Part shown: in pieces, positions 10,220 through 21,808 of the stretch
Numbering within the stretch: the first letter of the stretch is position 1
Layout: each line of letters opens with the position of its first letter
Assembly (NCBI GenBank): GCA_036927565.1
Contig: JAYESD010000003.1
Coordinates: 39,435,325-39,499,324, forward strand
Source of the DNA: Tuctoria greenei
Taxonomy: Eukaryota > Streptophyta > Magnoliopsida > Poales > Poaceae
Length of the DNA stretch: 64,000 bases
Reading direction: 5' to 3'
Made by a program: the position numbers and the translations under genes
Notes under the pieces: model-generated
The model's database searches: none
Seen by the model: the letters and a program-made list of their open reading frames with translations, nothing else
Told to the model about the DNA's origin: nothing

Positions 10220-10832
10220 ATAATCATGTCCAATAACTATTAGTACCTATAGCTTAATCGAAAGTGATAGCTATCCTTCTCTTCTTTTTCCTTCCCCGAC
10301 AACGATGCCAGAAATGCTTGTTGACATTTCTTACATCACAGATCATCTCTCGAAAGAGTTGAGGTCTACACGTGTTAACTACACCAGGGCCACATGTCGG
10401 GCCAGGCAAGTGATGTAACGGTCGGTACTTAGACTATAAAAGGGTTGCACCACACGATTCATGGACAACTAAGCTCAGGATCACAAGGGCCTCTCAAATT
10501 TATACATACAACACACAACCCGTGGAGTAGGGTGTTATGCTCAGGCGGCCCGAACCACATAAAATCTATCGTGTCATCATCTTCTTAATAATCTCACTCG
10601 CGCCCCAACCAATCAAGAACCTCCGCGGTCTACGATCTAGTAGTATCGCGGGAAGTGTTGATCGCACACTTCGACAATAATCATGTCCAATAACTATTAG
10701 TACCTATAGCTTAATCGAAAGTGATAGCTATCCTTCTCTTCTTTTTTCCTTCCCCGGCAACGACGCCAGAAATGCTTGTTGACATTTCTTACATCACAGA
10801 TCATCTCTCGAAAGAGTTGAGGTCTACAAGTG
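9918..10832 (+). repeat. Tandem duplication of 457-458 bp across an LTR/flank junction
   Basis: 9918-10374 is repeated directly at 10375-10832 with only a few differences, including one extra T in a pyrimidine run. Each copy holds the last 302 bp of LTR E plus about 155 bp of the next element, including its primer-binding site and the end of its LTR. The duplication therefore happened after E had inserted there. Confidence 0.92.
10752..10768 (-). other. Primer-binding site, tRNA-Asp type
   Basis: The minus-strand sequence TGGCGTCGTTGCCGGGG follows the LTR end after four bases. It matches the usual Asp-tRNA primer site of Athila-like gypsy elements with one difference. A second, more diverged copy produced by the tandem duplication lies at 10294-10310. 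Confidence 0.7.
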
Positions 10833-12262
10833 CACGAAAACTGTCTTGTAGCATTTCACCCAAGAGTATTCTCAAGGGTATCATATTTATCCCAAAGGAA
10901 GGCAATGGAGTAAAGCAAACACTACACTTATGATCAAGCTAGAGGATACTAATCAACTATCAAGACAGGGGTAAGTTGATAATAGCAGTAGTATGATACA
11001 CACCTAAGCAATCTATTCTAAAGGGTAAATGGGTCCTAATGGAGATTAGACTAAGAGTTGGGGAGTTACTCCTACAATGCTTCTAATATACATATAGATA
11101 GCCTACGTTAGATACCAGTGAGCATGTCAATGGTGAATATTTATGCTAAGTTGTTCAATAGATCAGGCACGGGTTTAGCACTAGGAATTCTAGGACGATT
11201 CTTGCAAAGAGTCCGTGGCATAGACGAACGTGGAGGATTACAAAGGACAGATAGGACTGTCACCACCTACTGCCTACCACTTCAATCCGTGGGTCAATGA
11301 GACATCCAACGCTACTTACTATCCTAGCGCCATGCTAGCATACTAAGTAAATAGCTTAGAGGCTTGAGTATAAGTACCTCTCTAAGGCTATGCCTAACCT
11401 AAGCATCGTTGAACCAATGTTAAGACATAGCATAAGTTATTCATATCAATATGATCATATCATAACTAATTAGACTATATTGGAGGTTTGTAGTGTTTAT
11501 GATGACAAGTTATGAGCATTATGGTATAATCATAAAGACTACTCCTACCACATACATGGAATCCACAATCAAACAAGAAATGTTTCATCCAAGTATATGA
11601 ATAAAATAAAACTAAACATATTATCTTTATTATGCATAAGGTCACAAATATAAGAAAAGATACATGAGCCATACCTTCTCAACTTGGACTTGGGACTAGA
11701 TGATCTCCTCTCTATAGCCTAACTCCACTAAGGACTAAGAGAACTAGTGTATACAATAGAATGATGCTCAAGTGGTGTTTATTGAAGTGAGGGGTCCGAA
11801 TTATAGCTTGGAGAAGGGTCGGTTCCCACCACCAAAACCGCGCGAATCAGTCATCAATGACTTCTTCAAGCCAGGAGGAGCCAACACGTGGAAGTTGACT
11901 GAGTTTGGAGGAAAGATCAGGTTGGCCGACTAGGGGGGTCGGCCGACCTGGTAAGTCCTCCAAATGATCTGTGCTTTCTTGGGGTGACTTCCAGGTGGGT
12001 CTCCTTTACTGATATATGGTGTACACCGTTGGATGGCCTCGGATAATTCTGTTTGTGGGCCATTTGATCCATGTGATGCCACATGTCAGCACTTGAGTTG
12101 CTGGGAAGATATTTTATAGGATCCATCCCCTTGTTTCACTTCAATTCTGTATAAAATACCTACATGCACCAATTTCTCCAAGTACAAGTGGAAATAGATT
12201 AAATAGAAAGGTGTTGTATGCAATAAATGATATTTCCTTCACATAATTGAGTTATATTGACA
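10773..12262 (-). mobile_element. LTR of a minus-strand Ty3/gypsy element (5' LTR, rest lost)
   Basis: On the minus strand it begins TGTCAATATAACTCAATTAT (12262) and ends TGTCAACAAGCA (10773), followed directly by the primer-binding site at 10752-10768. Length is about 1.49 kb. Only about 100 bp of internal sequence remains before element E begins, so E inserted into, or deleted, the body of this element. The primer type suggests an Athila/Tat-like gypsy element; no coding sequence is left to prove it. Confidence 0.65.
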
Positions 12263-12298
12263 GGTGAAATTGGTATATAACAGCCGTCAAGAGTCACC

Positions 12299-12664
12299 TC
12301 ACTCGAACTCACTGCTACCGATGTTGGATTGCAGCCGGAGGTGGTCAGAGATGCGGGGCACATCCAGCGGTGGCACCTGCGATAGGTTCCCCATGGTCTT
12401 CACCATCGTCTTCTGGAATTTGATTTTGATTCTGAGGCCCCTGTCATCGACATCCATGACGAGCAATGGGCATTAGATTTCACAGATCACGTAATGGCCA
12501 TATTACATATCAAGAAGGAGAGCAGAGCAGGGCGGCAAAACACTTATCGACGATCTCGAACTTGTGCGCCGGCGTGGCCATGGCCTCTACCGGCGGGAGC
12601 CACAACACATAGAGCTTGAGGTCCGTGATGTTGTCCAATTCTCTGCTGACCACATCAGTCCTTT
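12299..12664 (-). pseudogene. Host-like gene fragment, 3' portion (two exons)
   Basis: On the minus strand the frame runs RTDVVSRELDNITDLKLYVL, then WLPPVEAMATPAHKFEIVDK (12544-12664). After a possible GT-AG intron of 103 bp (12441-12543) it continues GLRIKIKFQKTMVKTMGNLS and VPPLDVPRISDHLRLQSNIG to a TGA at 12299-12301. The intron joins the two parts in phase. The upstream part of the same frame lies at 18621-18843, on the other side of copia element G. I do not recognise the protein. It has no retrotransposon or transposase motif, so a host gene or captured gene fragment is the simplest reading. Confidence 0.5.
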
Positions 12665-12669
12665 GGAAC

Positions 12670-13599
12670 TATTAGGAAACAATGCACTTTGTAGATAAAA
12701 TTAATTTCTAAAATTACAGCAGTACGCATGATAGATAATCCACAAAACATAAGCAGTTACATGCATATAAAAAATATTATATCTATCACATTCGCACGTA
12801 AGAAACAAATCATTACTCACAGTGGAGACGTATCTAGCTTGAGAGATGAAGAGCTGACAGCGCCCGTAAGACCGGAGAATGATGTGGAACGTCATGCGAG
12901 CAGTCACATGTACGCTTCCCAAAAAACTGATTCGCCCCAACCCGTGCATGTTCTTCATTGGGACGTGGTTTCGGAGACACTGCTCTCCTGCACGTTGTTG
13001 ACACGCCGACGAGAGGGATGGAGAGGCGGGATGAGACGCACAACACCATGAAGCTGAGAGTATGTTATTCTTGTCCTCTCACAGAATGAAATAACCAGCG
13101 TATATATTATGCAAAGATTTAAGTGAAGAGTTTATGTCACTCTAGTAACTGAAAATAAATGGGTGCTAGTAAAGCAGGCTAATAATGCTCTAGTAAAGTT
13201 GCAGCACTAAAACCCCAATACTAATAGCTTTGATTAACCCGTTGTAACTTACACACCATTATTTTCAAAAACTGACTTGCAACATAAAGTTGCGAGCAAT
13301 AAAGCCGTATTACTGTCAGTTTTATCAAAAGAAAGAACAGATTATGACGCTAGTCGCCATGTTGCAAGTCACAAGTCACTCGACAATTCACTCGAAAATA
13401 CCCGAATAGGCGCGAGCGTGCGTATGATTTGTGTGTGGCTCTAGTCCATCCTTCTCTTGCATGTATCCACACATAGAAAAGAGGATACCATATAAATAAG
13501 TATTACTTCCCTCAAAGTTTCAATATGGGATTAATGCCTTCTTTATGGCTTTTGGAGTTCAATAGAAAATAATTTGGCCCAAAATCCAAATATTCCAAT
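12670..13599 (-). mobile_element. 3' LTR of copia element G
   Basis: About 930 bp, matching 17693-18615 throughout. Its termini have decayed: the plus-strand left end reads TATTAGG where the other LTR has TGTTAGG, and the right end CCAATA where the other has CAACA. Confidence 0.85.
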
Positions 13600-14193
13600 A
13601 ATCCCCACCAAATTCCAAAAGCACCACTGACATGACTTCTCATACGTCCACGATGTTGTTTGATATACCAGTTTATTGTGGAGACCTGTTAGGTTGAACA
13701 CCCATCTTTATCTAAAAAAGCTGCCAACTCCCAACTACACAATGGACTACGCATTGAATTGGTAGTTTTGCGTGAGCTAGTTTCATTCAAAGACCAAACT
13801 GATACTTGGTGTTCAGTAGGCCAGTCCTCGGGTGGAGCTTTTAAGTCATACTCACGTGTCTCATTCATGAGCTTCTTAGAGGGTTCCTAAATCTCACAGA
13901 CTTCAAAAAGCAGCCAACTCATATAGGTGTGTTCGTACAAGAATACTATGCAGGATAGTATCTCGCACTGTAGCCTTCGAACACATTAATACTTAAGTCA
14001 TCCATCCTTACAGAATGGAGAGTATTGCATCTTCACTGGAGAGGGTACTATATAGTTATGTACTCTCCTAGTCATACATACAGCTTGTTCTTCCCAAATC
14101 CTAATTCATGGGATCAACGATCACATAGGTTTGGGTTGCTGCTACGTATAACTCACGTGGGCCTCAATCCCATCACCCTCGATACGCTATCTA

Positions 14194-17100
14194 TCATATT
14201 TCTTGATAGACCTTTTGTAAATGGTTCTGCCAGAATTTTCGCCATGGAATATAATCAATGGCTATCACTCTGGAGTTTCTCAAATTTTTGAAAGATTTTA
14301 ACCGTCTTTTCACATGTCTTGAGGATTTCAAATTATCCTTTGCACTTGACACCTTCACAAGAACTGTTTGATTGTCACAGTACATAAGAATTGGAGGAGT
14401 TGGTTTTTCCACCACTGGTAAATCCATCAAGAGTTCATTCAGCCACTCTGCTTCTACAGAGGCTGTATCTAATGTTGTAAGCTCTGCCTCCATGGTTGAC
14501 CTTGTCAAAATGGTCTGTTTACAAGACCTCCATGAGACGGCTGGTCCTCCAAGAGTAAAGACATAACCACTTGTTTTCTTTATATCATCAGCATCAAAAA
14601 TCCAGTTGGAATCACCGTAACCTTCCAAAACTTTGGGGTCTTATGAATAGTAAAGTCCATAGCTCATTGTACCACACAAGTAGCGCATAACTCGCTCAAG
14701 CGCGCACCAATGATTATCTCCTGAGTTAGCAGTAGACCGGCTCAATTTGCTAACCGCAAAGGAAATGTCAGGTCAAGTAGTACCAGCTAGGTACATGAGC
14801 GAACCAATTATCTGAGAGTATCTCAGTTGGTCTCTTCCTAGTATTTTATTCTTTCGAAGAATTATACTAAGAATATATGGTGTTGGTGAAAGCTTGATGT
14901 CAAAATAGCCAAAATGGCTCCAGATCTTCTCAATGAGATTGCAAGAGGGTAATCTCATTCTCATATCTTACCAGCTTGACGTTTAAGATAACATCAGCCT
15001 CCCATAAATCTTTCATATCAAAATTTTAGAACAGAAAATATTTTACCTCATTTATCACATCAATATCAATTCCACAAATTAAAATATCATCCACATATAA
15101 ACACATGATCACTCATATACCCCCACCATATCGATAGTATACACATTTATCAGCCTCATTGACAACAAAGCATGTTTGTGTCATGGTACTATCAAACTTC
15201 TCATGCCACTACTTTGGTGCTTGTTTAAGACCGTACAAAGATTTATTTAACTTACACACCTTATTCTCTTGACAGGGTATATCTAATCCTTCTGGCTGAT
15301 CCATATAGATCTACTCATCCAACTCTACATTAAAGAAATCCATGTTCACATCCATTTGATAAATTAGAAGATCGTGTGAGGTAGCCAAAGACAGGAGTAC
15401 TTGAATCGTTGCCATTCTAGCAACGGGTGAGTAAGTATCAAAGAAGTCTTCTACTTCATTCTGTGTATAACTTTTCACCACAAGCCTAGCCTTGTACTTC
15501 TTGATAGTACCATTAGGCCTAATCTTTTTCTTGAACACCTACTTACACCCAACCATTTTACAACTGAATGGACGATCCACTACATCCCAGGTTCCGTTAG
15601 TCATGATGGATTCCATCTCGCTACAGACTGCTTCCTTCCAATCGTCAGCATCAAGAGATGCAAACGCCTCTAGGATGGATCTGGGTGTATCATCTACAAG
15701 ATAAACAATAAAATCATCACCAAAGAATTTTGGAATCCTCTGTTCTTGCTCATTCTATGAGTTGTTTCATTGTTTTCTCCATCATATGGTTGTAATAGAT
15801 TTTCTGATGGTGTAAAAGTAGGTTGTTCTAAGGTTTTGAATAGAGGATAATTTGTGTCATGTGTATGACCATATGAGCTACGTGCATCATTCATAGGAAA
15901 AATACTTTCAAAACGTGTGGCACTCTCGATTCAACTATTGTGTCAACAAGTACAAGAGGTGAATCGGATCTGATTACTAGAAATCTATAAGCAGGAGTAT
16001 TCGAGGCATAACCAATAAAGATGCAATCAACAGTATTAGGTCTGAGTTTACACTTTTTAACTATTGTGATATTTACCATAGCCAAGATGCCTCATCTCTT
16101 GATTTAAGTATATAGACATAACAGTAACGAGTTGAATCGTCAATAAATATCATTAAGTATTTCATTTCTCCCTTAGTTAATACACCATTTAGTTCACAAA
16201 GGTCGGAATGAATGAGTTCTAAAAGAGTCATATTTCGTTCATCAACAGCAAAGTGTGATTTTCTTGGTTGTTTAGCTTGCACACAAGCTTGACACTTAAA
16301 ACCATTTACTATAGGAATTTTAGAAATTAAATTCAAGATATATAGTTGTGAGTGCATACAAAATTTGTATGATATAAAAGCGAGAGCCAAACACTCACTT
16401 CATCATCTTTATTCGTAGAATTGACCACAGACTACTAAAATGTGAAAGGGAAAAGTGAAACAAGTCTCCCCTGTCATAGCCTTTTCCAATAAAGAGTCTA
16501 CATTTTGACATGATTAATTTTATTGGACTCAAACTCGAATTTAAAACCGTCTCGACAAAACAAAGAGACACTGGCAAGATTTTAATTTATTGACGGGGCA
16601 TGTTGCACGTTCTTCAGCTGCACGGTCTTTCCCAAATTGAATTTCAGACTAACTGTACCAACACCATGAACAGAAGTAGGTGAGCCATTTCCCATTAGGA
16701 TGGAGGCACCATGGATACCCTGATAAGAAGAAAACATAGATACATCAGCACAAACATGAATATTATCCCCTGTATCAATCCACCATTCAGTAGGTTGACA
16801 TGCTGTTAAAACAGCATATGTATTACCATACCCTATTGTTCCAACATCGCTAATAACAGTGTTGGCAGATTTTTGCTGGTTTTTCTTGCCCTTTCTGTCT
16901 GTGCACTTTTTGGCAAAATGCTCAGCCTTGCCACCGACATAGCATTCAACCTCAACCATGTTTGTCTGCTTCTTCTCCTTTCTCTTGAAGTTGGTGGTGT
17001 GTACACCTTTATTTTTCCCTTTCTTTGGTCCAGCATGCTACATGAATTAGCACTGGACTGTCCTTCATACACTTTGAACATGCCATCTTTTGCCCGAGCT

Positions 17101-17692
17101 GTCTCCTTCACGTCAAGAGAAGCCAACAAATCCTCAACAGAAATTTTCTGTCTCTCATGTTCTAGAGACGTGGCAAATCCCCTCCAAGATGGATGTAATT
17201 TGACAATAATGCCCCTAGACAAAAATCGATCAAGCAAATTTAGTCCAAGTTGTTGGAGCTCTTCGACAAGTTGTATTTCATGAGCCTGTTCAACTACTGA
17301 ATGGTTGTATGCCATCCTAAAATTGTGATAGCACTCCATGACATACAAATAATGTCCAACATCCGACGCACTGTACTTGTGTTTAGTGGCCTCCCAGAGC
17401 TTTTTTGCACATTTATGAGTCATATAAACATCGCACAATTTGTTAGACATCACACTCAAAGTGCAACCCACTACCATCACATTAGCCTTATCAAACTCAA
17501 CCTGTTTTTTAACAGTCATGGGTCAATCTACATGCTTAAAAAACATAATATATGTCCATAGCAGTGAGACGCAAGTCAAGTTTTGTAGCCCATCTCTTAA
17601 AGTTCAAACAAGCAAACTTCTCAGGTTTCATCGCATCAGCAAAGCTATTACCCATCTTAAAGTGTCTATCAAGTTTTTGAACTGTTAGGAAA
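14194..17692 (-). pseudogene. Gag-pol of copia element G (broken)
   Basis: From right to left: gag start KMGNSFADAMKPEKFACLNF near 17600, a zinc knuckle that has lost one Cys (CYVGGKAEHFAKKC, about 16920), and a protease-like WWIDTGDNIHVC (about 16780). Next come the integrase zinc end CQACVQAKQPRKSHF and the start of the catalytic core HSDLCE (about 16200). The core then breaks off at about 16085 and resumes past the catalytic Asp and Glu at KLRPNTVDCIFIGYA. Reverse transcriptase follows with KARLVVKSYTQ (15490) and YVDD (about 15090), and RNase H with SGYVFTLGGPAVSWRS, STMEAEL and YCDNQ (14200-14580). Many stops interrupt it. No ordinary primer site is visible between the right LTR and gag. 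Confidence 0.85.
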
Positions 17693-18615
17693 CAATGCAC
17701 TTTGTAGATAAAAATTAATTCCAAAAATTATAGTAGTATGCATGCAAGATAATCCTAACATAAGAAAAATATGCAAATAAAACAGATTATATCTATCACA
17801 TTCATGCATAAGGAATGCATCGTTACTCATAGAAGAGACGTATCCAGTTTGAGTGATGAAGAGCTGACAGCGCGAGAAGACCGGAGAATGATGTGAAACA
17901 TCAAGTGAGCAGTCGCGTGTACACTTCCCAAAAACTTGATTCGCCCCAACACATGCAGGTTCTTCAGTGGGACGTGATTTCGGAGACACTGCTCTCTCGC
18001 ACATCGGTGACATGCCGATGAGAGGGATGGAAATGCCGGATGAGACGCACAACACCGTGAACCTGAGAGTATGTTATTTTTGTCCTCTCGCATAATGAAA
18101 TAACCTGCGTATATATTACGCAAGGATTTAGTGAGGAGTTTATGACACACTCTAGTAACTCAAAAATAAATGGGTGCTAGTAAAGCGGACTAATAATGTT
18201 ATAGTAAAGTGGCAGCACTAAAACCCCAATACTAATAGCTTTGATTAACCCGTTGTAACTTACACACCATTATTTCAGAAACTGACTCGCAACATAAAAT
18301 ATAATAAGTTGCGAGCAATAAAGTTGTATTACTGTCAGTTTTACCTGAAGAAAGAAAAGATTCTCACGTTAGTCGCCACGTCGTAGGTCAAAAGTCACAC
18401 GGTAATTCACGGGAAAATACGCGAATATGCGCGCGCGTGTGATTTGTGTGTGGCTCTAGTCCAACCTTCTCGTGCATGTATCCACACATAGGAAAGAGCA
18501 TCCCATATAAATGGGTATTACTCCCCTCAAAGTTTCAATGTGATATTAATGCCTTCTTTATAGCTTTTGGAAATCAATAGAAAGTAATTGGGCCCAAAAC
18601 CCAAATATTTCAACA
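17693..18615 (-). mobile_element. 5' LTR of copia element G
   Basis: On the minus strand it starts TGTTGAAATATTTGGG at 18615 and ends CCTAACA at 17693. It matches 12670-13599 with moderate divergence and several small indels, so the insertion is older than that of chromovirus A. Confidence 0.85.
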
Positions 18616-18620
18616 TGAAC

Positions 18621-18843
18621 AACTGGTTGAGGTCCTTTGGAACAGTGGGCAGGCCAGGGCAGCAGCCGTCGAGCGTTCGCAACGAGAACGCACTGCTGTA
18701 CAGCAGGCGCGATAGCCCCTGCATAATTTGATTGTCTCTTTTGAGGTCTACAGGCATGCCCACCGCTGCCTCGAACTCGTGTGCCGCCACGTCCGCCCGG
18801 TCCATGTCCTCCTAGGTCGCCGCCAGGCCCAGTTCAGCCCTGA
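18621..18843 (-). pseudogene. Host-like gene fragment, 5' portion
   Basis: Minus-strand frame: AELGLAAT, a TAG, EDMDRADVAAHEFEAAVGMP, LKRDNQIMQGLSRLLYSSAF, SLRTLDGCCPGLPTVPKDLN, QLF. It joins in frame to RTDVVSRELDN at 12664 once element G and one target copy are removed. CACTA-1 begins at 18845 and hides any further upstream exon. High GC in parts and codon-like periodicity suggest a former coding exon. Protein family not recognised. Confidence 0.5.
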
Positions 18844-19259
18844 CCACTACAAGAATCGGGCAAAGAAATGTTGGGGAAAGTATAATCTTGGGACCGACGA
18901 CTTAAAATCGGTTACATTCGTCGGTTTATGGGAGTCGACATTGATACATTTATAACCGTGGACATCATGCTGACGACCAACGGCTTTAATTATGGCCGTC
19001 CATAACAGCTCCTGGGTCGACGGCCATAACATGGGCCCTGTGCTCCAAAAAAAATGTTCCTGCCGAATTATAAAACGGTCAGCACCAACTCCAGGGCCGG
19101 CGGCTATAACATAGGCCCCGCGCGCCTAAATTATGGTTGTCGATTCCAGGGCCGAGGCCAACGGCCATATGGTGGGCCCCGCAAACATTAACTGGAGTTG
19201 TCGGCTTGGGATTCCCGATTACTTTAATTCCTCTTAATTCGCACGCGCGCGTACAAGTT

Positions 19260-19575
19260 AAAAACCTAACACACTCGCCTGCATGCCACCCTAGTTTTGC
19301 TCTACCGCTACCCGTGCGCTGCTGCTCTACTCCGTCGCCGCCTCACTGCCATGCGTCACCTGTCGGGCCCACGTGCGTGCACCCGTGCTCCTCCTTCGGC
19401 CCACACGCCTCTGCCACCTCCTCGCCTGCCCGGCAGCCGCCGCTGCCCTCTGTCGCCTCCTTGCCCGCGCTCGCTTGCGCCACCGCTCCCCGGCCTGCGC
19501 ACCTCCGCTGCCGCTCCCTAGTCCGCCCGACTCCACCGCCCCTTCCAGACAACTGCTCATTGTACAAGGTTAAAA
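19260..19575. other. GC-rich, C-rich segment within CACTA-1
   Basis: About 300 bp rich in CCG, CTC and GCC on the plus strand, open in several frames on both strands because of its composition. No family is recognisable in any frame. It sits between the subterminal repeats and the transposase and may be untranslated leader of the transposase transcript. Confidence 0.5.
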
Positions 19576-20146
19576 TTTAAACTTGTAAAATTGCTATATA
19601 TTTTGTATGTTTCAATGCAATAATATGGCAGTAATTTGTGGATTGATTAGTCTATGCATTGCTATATCATTACTTATGCAATTTTACATTGTGTTTTGTC
19701 CATATATGTGTACGTGATTTTGATTATTATATATATGCTAGTTAGGGTTCAATTATGTTTATTTGAATTTTTTTAGTGTTTATACACTATATGTATATAT
19801 AAACAGGTTTCGTGCCGGATAAAACCGGCACAACCCATTTAGGGTCCGGCAAGACCAATTTAGTTGGAAGTTAAAGTGTGCATTTAAACATGCACGAAGG
19901 TGAACGACAACTGTGCGAACAACGTATGACTCGCAACATACGTATAATGGCTATAACCGTATAGCATCCCCTTTTACTTGAAGAACTGTCCCGGATAGGG
20001 GGGTGCAGTTTAAATAGGCGGCGTTGTGCTGTCAAAATTTTAGGACCTATCCTGGACAATAGATGTAGGGCCGTGACATTAAACAAACTCTGAAGTAACT
20101 ATATATGTTCATTAACATATATTTATTTGATGTAGTTAGTTTTAAA
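19576..20146 (+). other. AT-rich spacer in CACTA-1
   Basis: AT-rich sequence with no gene, leading into the transposase start at 20147. A stretch with repeated ccggataaaaccggcac lies near 19812-19832. Confidence 0.5.
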
Positions 20147-21370
20147 ATGGGTGACGACCGTAAAGTGATGTATTATGGATTTAGTTCAACTGGTGCGCAC
20201 ACTAATGAATGGGGTCATATTGCAAATGCTTTCCTGAGCCATGCATTTGCTAGTGATGCTCGTGTTGCAAAATGTCCGTGTATCAAGTGTCGAAATCATC
20301 GACGTCTGAATAAGTCTGAAGTGGAGTTGCATCTTTGCAAGCACGGATTTATGCCCGACTACTTGGTGTGGCGCAAGCATGGGGAGATAGAGCATGATGA
20401 TGAGTCAAACGATAAAGAGATGAAGATCGGATGAATGAGATGATAGCGGACATTGGTAAAGAGTACGAAGATCGGTCACAACACGAGGAGGTGAAGGATT
20501 TTTACGATCTTCTTGCCGCCACAGATCAAAAAGTGTATGAGGGCACCAATGTGACTGTTTTGCAGGCGGTCACATGACTTATGGCGATGAAGTCCAAGTA
20601 CAATTTCGCGAACAATTGCTACAATGGTATCATTAAGGTTATCATTGATCTCCTTCCGTCAGTTCATCAGATGCCGTCAGATCTATATCAATCTAAGAAA
20701 ATTTTGGTTGGTCTGGACATGAATTATGAGAAGTTTGATGCATACGAGAATAAATGCATGCTGTTTTGAAAGGAACAGAAGAACGATACTCATTGTATGC
20801 ATTGTAAGAAATCTAGATATGTGGACGTCCTGAGTGATGATGGAGAACGAATAACTACAAAAGTACTGATCAACTTCGGTACATGCAAATCATGTCAAGG
20901 CTCAAATGATTGTTTCTGTCCTAAAAAACAGCGAATCACATGAGATGGCATTCTGAAGGGATACGTGAGAACGATGACAAAGACGTTATGGCGCATCCTT
21001 CGAATGCCACAGCTTGGCAAGCTTTACACCGTTTTGATCCAGAATTTGCATAAGATCCGAGAAATGTTTGTCTTGGTTTGTCAACAGATGGTTTCACTCC
21101 ATTCAGCAGCAGTAACAACCCATACTATTGTTGGTTTGTTTTTATCATGCCCTACAATCTTCCTCCCAACATGTGCATGAAAGAAGGATACATATTCATT
21201 GCGGCGGTCATTCCTGGTCCTAAACATTCAGGCAAGAAAATCAATATGTTTATGCAACTATTGATTGAAGAGTTGAAAGAGCTGTAGCAAGGTGTAAAAG
21301 CATATGACAGTCATATGAAATGTGAATTTGATTTACATGACGCATATCTATAGTCAATTCATGCTTTGTG
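20147..21370 (+). pseudogene. CACTA transposase (TNP2 type), N-terminal half, broken
   Basis: The first segment, 20147-20434, encodes the transposase-associated zinc domain: MGDDRKVMYYGFSSTGAHTN, then ARVAKCPCIKCRNHRRLNKS, ELHLCKHGFMPDYLVWRKHG. A frame change follows. At 20581 MAMKSKYNFANNCYNGIIKV begins the TNP2 region (DLLPSVHQMPSDLYQSKKIL, NYEKFDAYENKCMLF), stopped by TGA where the family continues. Further pieces are HCMHCKKSRYVDV and, after another shift, MRWHSEGIREN and LGLSTDGFTPFSSSNNPYYC followed by PYNLPPNMCMKEGYIFIAAV. Homology ends near DAYL at about 21350. The catalytic C-terminal half is missing, so the product cannot transpose. Confidence 0.88.
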
Positions 21371-21808
21371 CCCTCCCTAACCAACGCATGCGGCGGCGGG
21401 GCCGATCGGGTGGTTGGGCTGGCGGCAGCGGATGATCGGGTGGGCGGCGGCTGAAGGTCAAGCACCAGGTCTGCATGGCTTGGAGAGAGGATGGGCATCA
21501 GTGGCGGGAATTCAGGATTGTGAGTTCCGTGGTTGTGAGTTGTGAAAACCGAAGCTTCCGATTTTCCCCGAGTTTAACGGTAATGCAGACTGCATCGCAT
21601 CCTTGAGGTGTGTGCTTGTGAGTTGCACAGATAAATGACACACATCAAAGATACTTAGAGGCCGTTGCAGCATTTTATATGAGAAGCCAAATTAAACACT
21701 GGCTACATATTTTTAATTCATCAAGTAATTTCATGAAACATAACTCAGCGATGATCGATGATGTTTACAAAGGCCAGTAAGATGTATCCCATTTGCATGT
21801 TATACTTA
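21371..21808. other. Unassigned segment between CACTA-1 and the Harbinger-type element
   Basis: A GC-rich patch (ggcggcggggccgatcgggt near 21390-21410) is followed by ordinary AT-rich DNA. I see no gene or recognisable repeat. Confidence 0.5.

Larger units (their letters stand above)
12670..18615 (-). mobile_element. Ty1/copia element G, full length but defective
   Basis: Direct LTR-like repeats at 12670-13599 and 17693-18615 flank a minus-strand gag-pol remnant in the copia order (gag, protease, integrase, reverse transcriptase, RNase H). A polypurine tract (ttggtgggga on the minus strand, 13602-13611) precedes the left LTR. Flanks are ggaac (12665-12669) and tgaac (18616-18620), a 5-bp target duplication with one difference. 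Removing the element restores one continuous reading frame in the flanking sequence, which supports these borders. Clade not assigned. Confidence 0.85.
18845..21370 (+). mobile_element. CACTA element 1 (En/Spm type), 3' end not found
   Basis: Starts with the terminal motif CACTACAAGAATCGGGC at 18845, preceded by gac (possible 3-bp target copy). The next 350 bp hold degenerate subterminal repeats built on ggccgtcgac / cggccataac. A TNP2-type transposase remnant follows at 20147-21360. No matching inverted end is visible downstream, and transposase homology stops abruptly near 21370, so the element is truncated. Confidence 0.85.

Noticed and set aside
19297..19575. Several overlapping open frames on both strands in CACTA-1
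   Set aside because: High GC content removes stop codons in all frames; no family pattern in any of them.
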